DNA of 53,708 bases from Azolla pinnata. Taxonomy: Eukaryota > Streptophyta > Polypodiopsida > Salviniales > Salviniaceae. Shown in pieces: positions 52,993 through 53,708 of this stretch (position 1 is the first letter of the stretch; the number at the start of each line of letters is the position of its first letter). The notes under the pieces were generated by a model that was given only the letters and a program-made list of their open reading frames with translations, did not search any database and was not told the DNA's origin. A program made the translations under genes and the position numbers. Where the stretch lies: positions 1 to 53,708 of the forward strand of contig JBBBWG010029311.1 of the NCBI GenBank assembly GCA_037176905.1, read 5' to 3'.

Positions 52993-53070
52993 TAAATGGT
53001 GTACAAGAGATTCGAACCCACAACCTTAATATCAAGATTTTAGGGTCTTAACCACTAAGCCAAGACCTTA
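52993..53070 (-). repeat. tRNA-derived SINE head with A and B boxes
   Basis: The minus strand reads TGGCTTAGTGG (A box, 53062-53052), then after 32 bases GGGTTCGAATC (B box, 53019-53009), the spacing of a Pol III type 2 promoter. The presumed acceptor strands do not pair, so it is not a functional tRNA gene. It could be a solo SINE head inserted in the CACTA-like element. Confidence 0.7.
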
Positions 53071-53216
53071 TATATAATAAAAAAAATATTTAACTTGTAC
53101 TTAGTTGAGATAATTTACCGAGTTATGCATGCTCGCCAAATGGCATGCATGCATGATTGCTACTTGGCAATCATGCCTGCCTGCCAAGTGGCGACCATGC
53201 ATAGTCTGAGAACTAG

Positions 53217-53225
53217 TATATAAGG
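53217..53225 (+). promoter_or_regulatory. TATA box of putative gypsy LTR
   Basis: TATATAAGG lies about 110 bp upstream of the gag start. Preceding 100 bases contain palindromic GCATGCATGC and GATTGCTACTTGGCAATC. This arrangement fits an LTR U3-R promoter, but LTR borders and a primer-binding site could not be identified. Confidence 0.5.
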
Positions 53226-53335
53226 ACTAGTCCCTCATTGTATGAACTATTCTGGTTCAACGCCAGTCTTCGGTATCTTGTTATCATCTTCTCTTCCGTT
53301 TCCGTTTACGAGCCTTGGCCGTGAAAGTTTGAACC

Positions 53336-53708
53336 ATGAAAGTTTCCGATATTTCTCAAGTTGGTTTAGTGGGAACCCTACTTACAGGCACATCCCTAGC
53401 TTGGTTTGCACCTTTATTAGAGAAGAAGTCTCCACTGCTTCATAATTTTCATGAGTTCATTAAAAAGTTTCAAGATAGTTTCGGAGATACAGATAGTGTA
53501 CGAACTGCGATCAACATTAAGATTCGGCGACTTCGTCAAGGTGATCGTCTAGCCTCAGCTTATGCATCTGATTTTCGTCTTTTGGCATGCGACATTCCTT
53601 GGGATGAAGAGGTATTGATGGACCAGTTCCTTTTTGGCCTACGTAATGACGTAAAGGATCTACTTCTCACTTTTCATGAGGACCCAAAATCTCTCACCGA
53701 AGCTATTA
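53336..53708 (+). CDS. Ty3/gypsy Gag (LDOC1/Tcn1-like), cut by window end
   Basis: An open frame starts MKVSDISQVGLVGTLLTGTS and runs to the window edge (124 residues) without a stop. The conserved Gag core is clear: LAWFAPLLEKKSPLLHNF, FGDTDSVRTA, KIRRLRQGDRLASAYASDF, LLACDIPWDEEVLMDQFLFG and LRNDVKDLLLTF. This protein packages the element's RNA. A Met at the start of the conserved domain may not be the true initiator, because gypsy Gag normally has an N-terminal extension. The intact frame contrasts with the broken pol upstream, so this is a separate, younger element. Confidence 0.88.
   Translation, partial: MKVSDISQVGLVGTLLTGTSLAWFAPLLEKKSPLLHNFHEFIKKFQDSFGDTDSVRTAINIKIRRLRQGDRLASAYASDFRLLACDIPWDEEVLMDQFLFGLRNDVKDLLLTFHEDPKSLTEAI

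Noticed and set aside
52993..53070. Candidate tRNA gene on the minus strand
   Set aside because: The A and B boxes are good, but the 5' and 3' acceptor strands do not pair and there is no clean anticodon arm, so it is better read as a SINE head.

Overview
This is a nuclear window from a land plant. It is spliced, its introns are GT-AG with consensus donors and acceptors, and intergenic DNA is AT-rich and full of simple repeats and transposon remnants. The proteins are plant types: an A-type cytochrome P450, a plant-style Golgi alpha-mannosidase I, an LPEAT1-like acyltransferase, a BAHD acyltransferase, a PBL34-36-like receptor-like cytoplasmic kinase and a DUF212 protein. I cannot name the species. 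The gypsy gag at the right edge is of a type I associate with non-flowering plants such as ferns, lycophytes and mosses, so a non-seed plant is my weak guess. One run of 100 N (34321-34420) marks an assembly gap.

Layout: 1-742 is the end of a CACTA (EnSpm/CMC) transposon. 1076-2917 (-) is a three-exon cytochrome P450. 4580-8823 (-) is an eight-exon lysophospholipid acyltransferase whose first intron is almost wholly a degenerate ~80-bp tandem repeat. Its upstream region carries 13 perfect TTAGGG units. 10226-17757 (-) is a fourteen-exon GH47 alpha-mannosidase I. 18.2-21.9 kb is AT-rich and has no recognised gene. 21880-25335 (+) is a five-exon DUF212 gene. 27621-29666 (-) is a single-exon, low-complexity protein similar to plant MAKR-like or At1g56020-like proteins. 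31-34.3 kb is gene-poor and contains a ~302-bp tandem duplication. 34509-36360 (+) is a two-exon, probably plastid-targeted, coiled-coil membrane protein. 39088-40933 (+) is a BAHD acyltransferase with a 5'UTR intron. 44035-47784 (-) is a six-exon kinase. From 49.8 kb to the right edge is a transposon graveyard: a MULE end and transposase remnant, a decayed Ty3/gypsy pol, a second CACTA-like end, tRNA-derived SINE heads and the gag of another gypsy element.

The eight coding genes do not form a functional cluster. They are ordinary housekeeping or specialised-metabolism genes side by side, each with its own promoter. The splice models were built by hand. Each keeps frame through every junction and joins family motifs across introns (for example FPE|GTTTNG in the acyltransferase and the FETTIR-VLGG junction in the mannosidase).

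I found no convincing previously undescribed system. The most unusual things are the vertebrate-type telomeric array 180 bp upstream of the acyltransferase start codon, coding-phase minisatellites in two genes, related CACTA ends at both window edges, an intact 420-bp Mutator-type MITE with a perfect 9-bp target duplication whose relative lies next to a MULE transposase remnant, and two enzymes with changes at usually conserved motif positions (P450 CxG to CxA; BAHD DFGWG to DFGKP).
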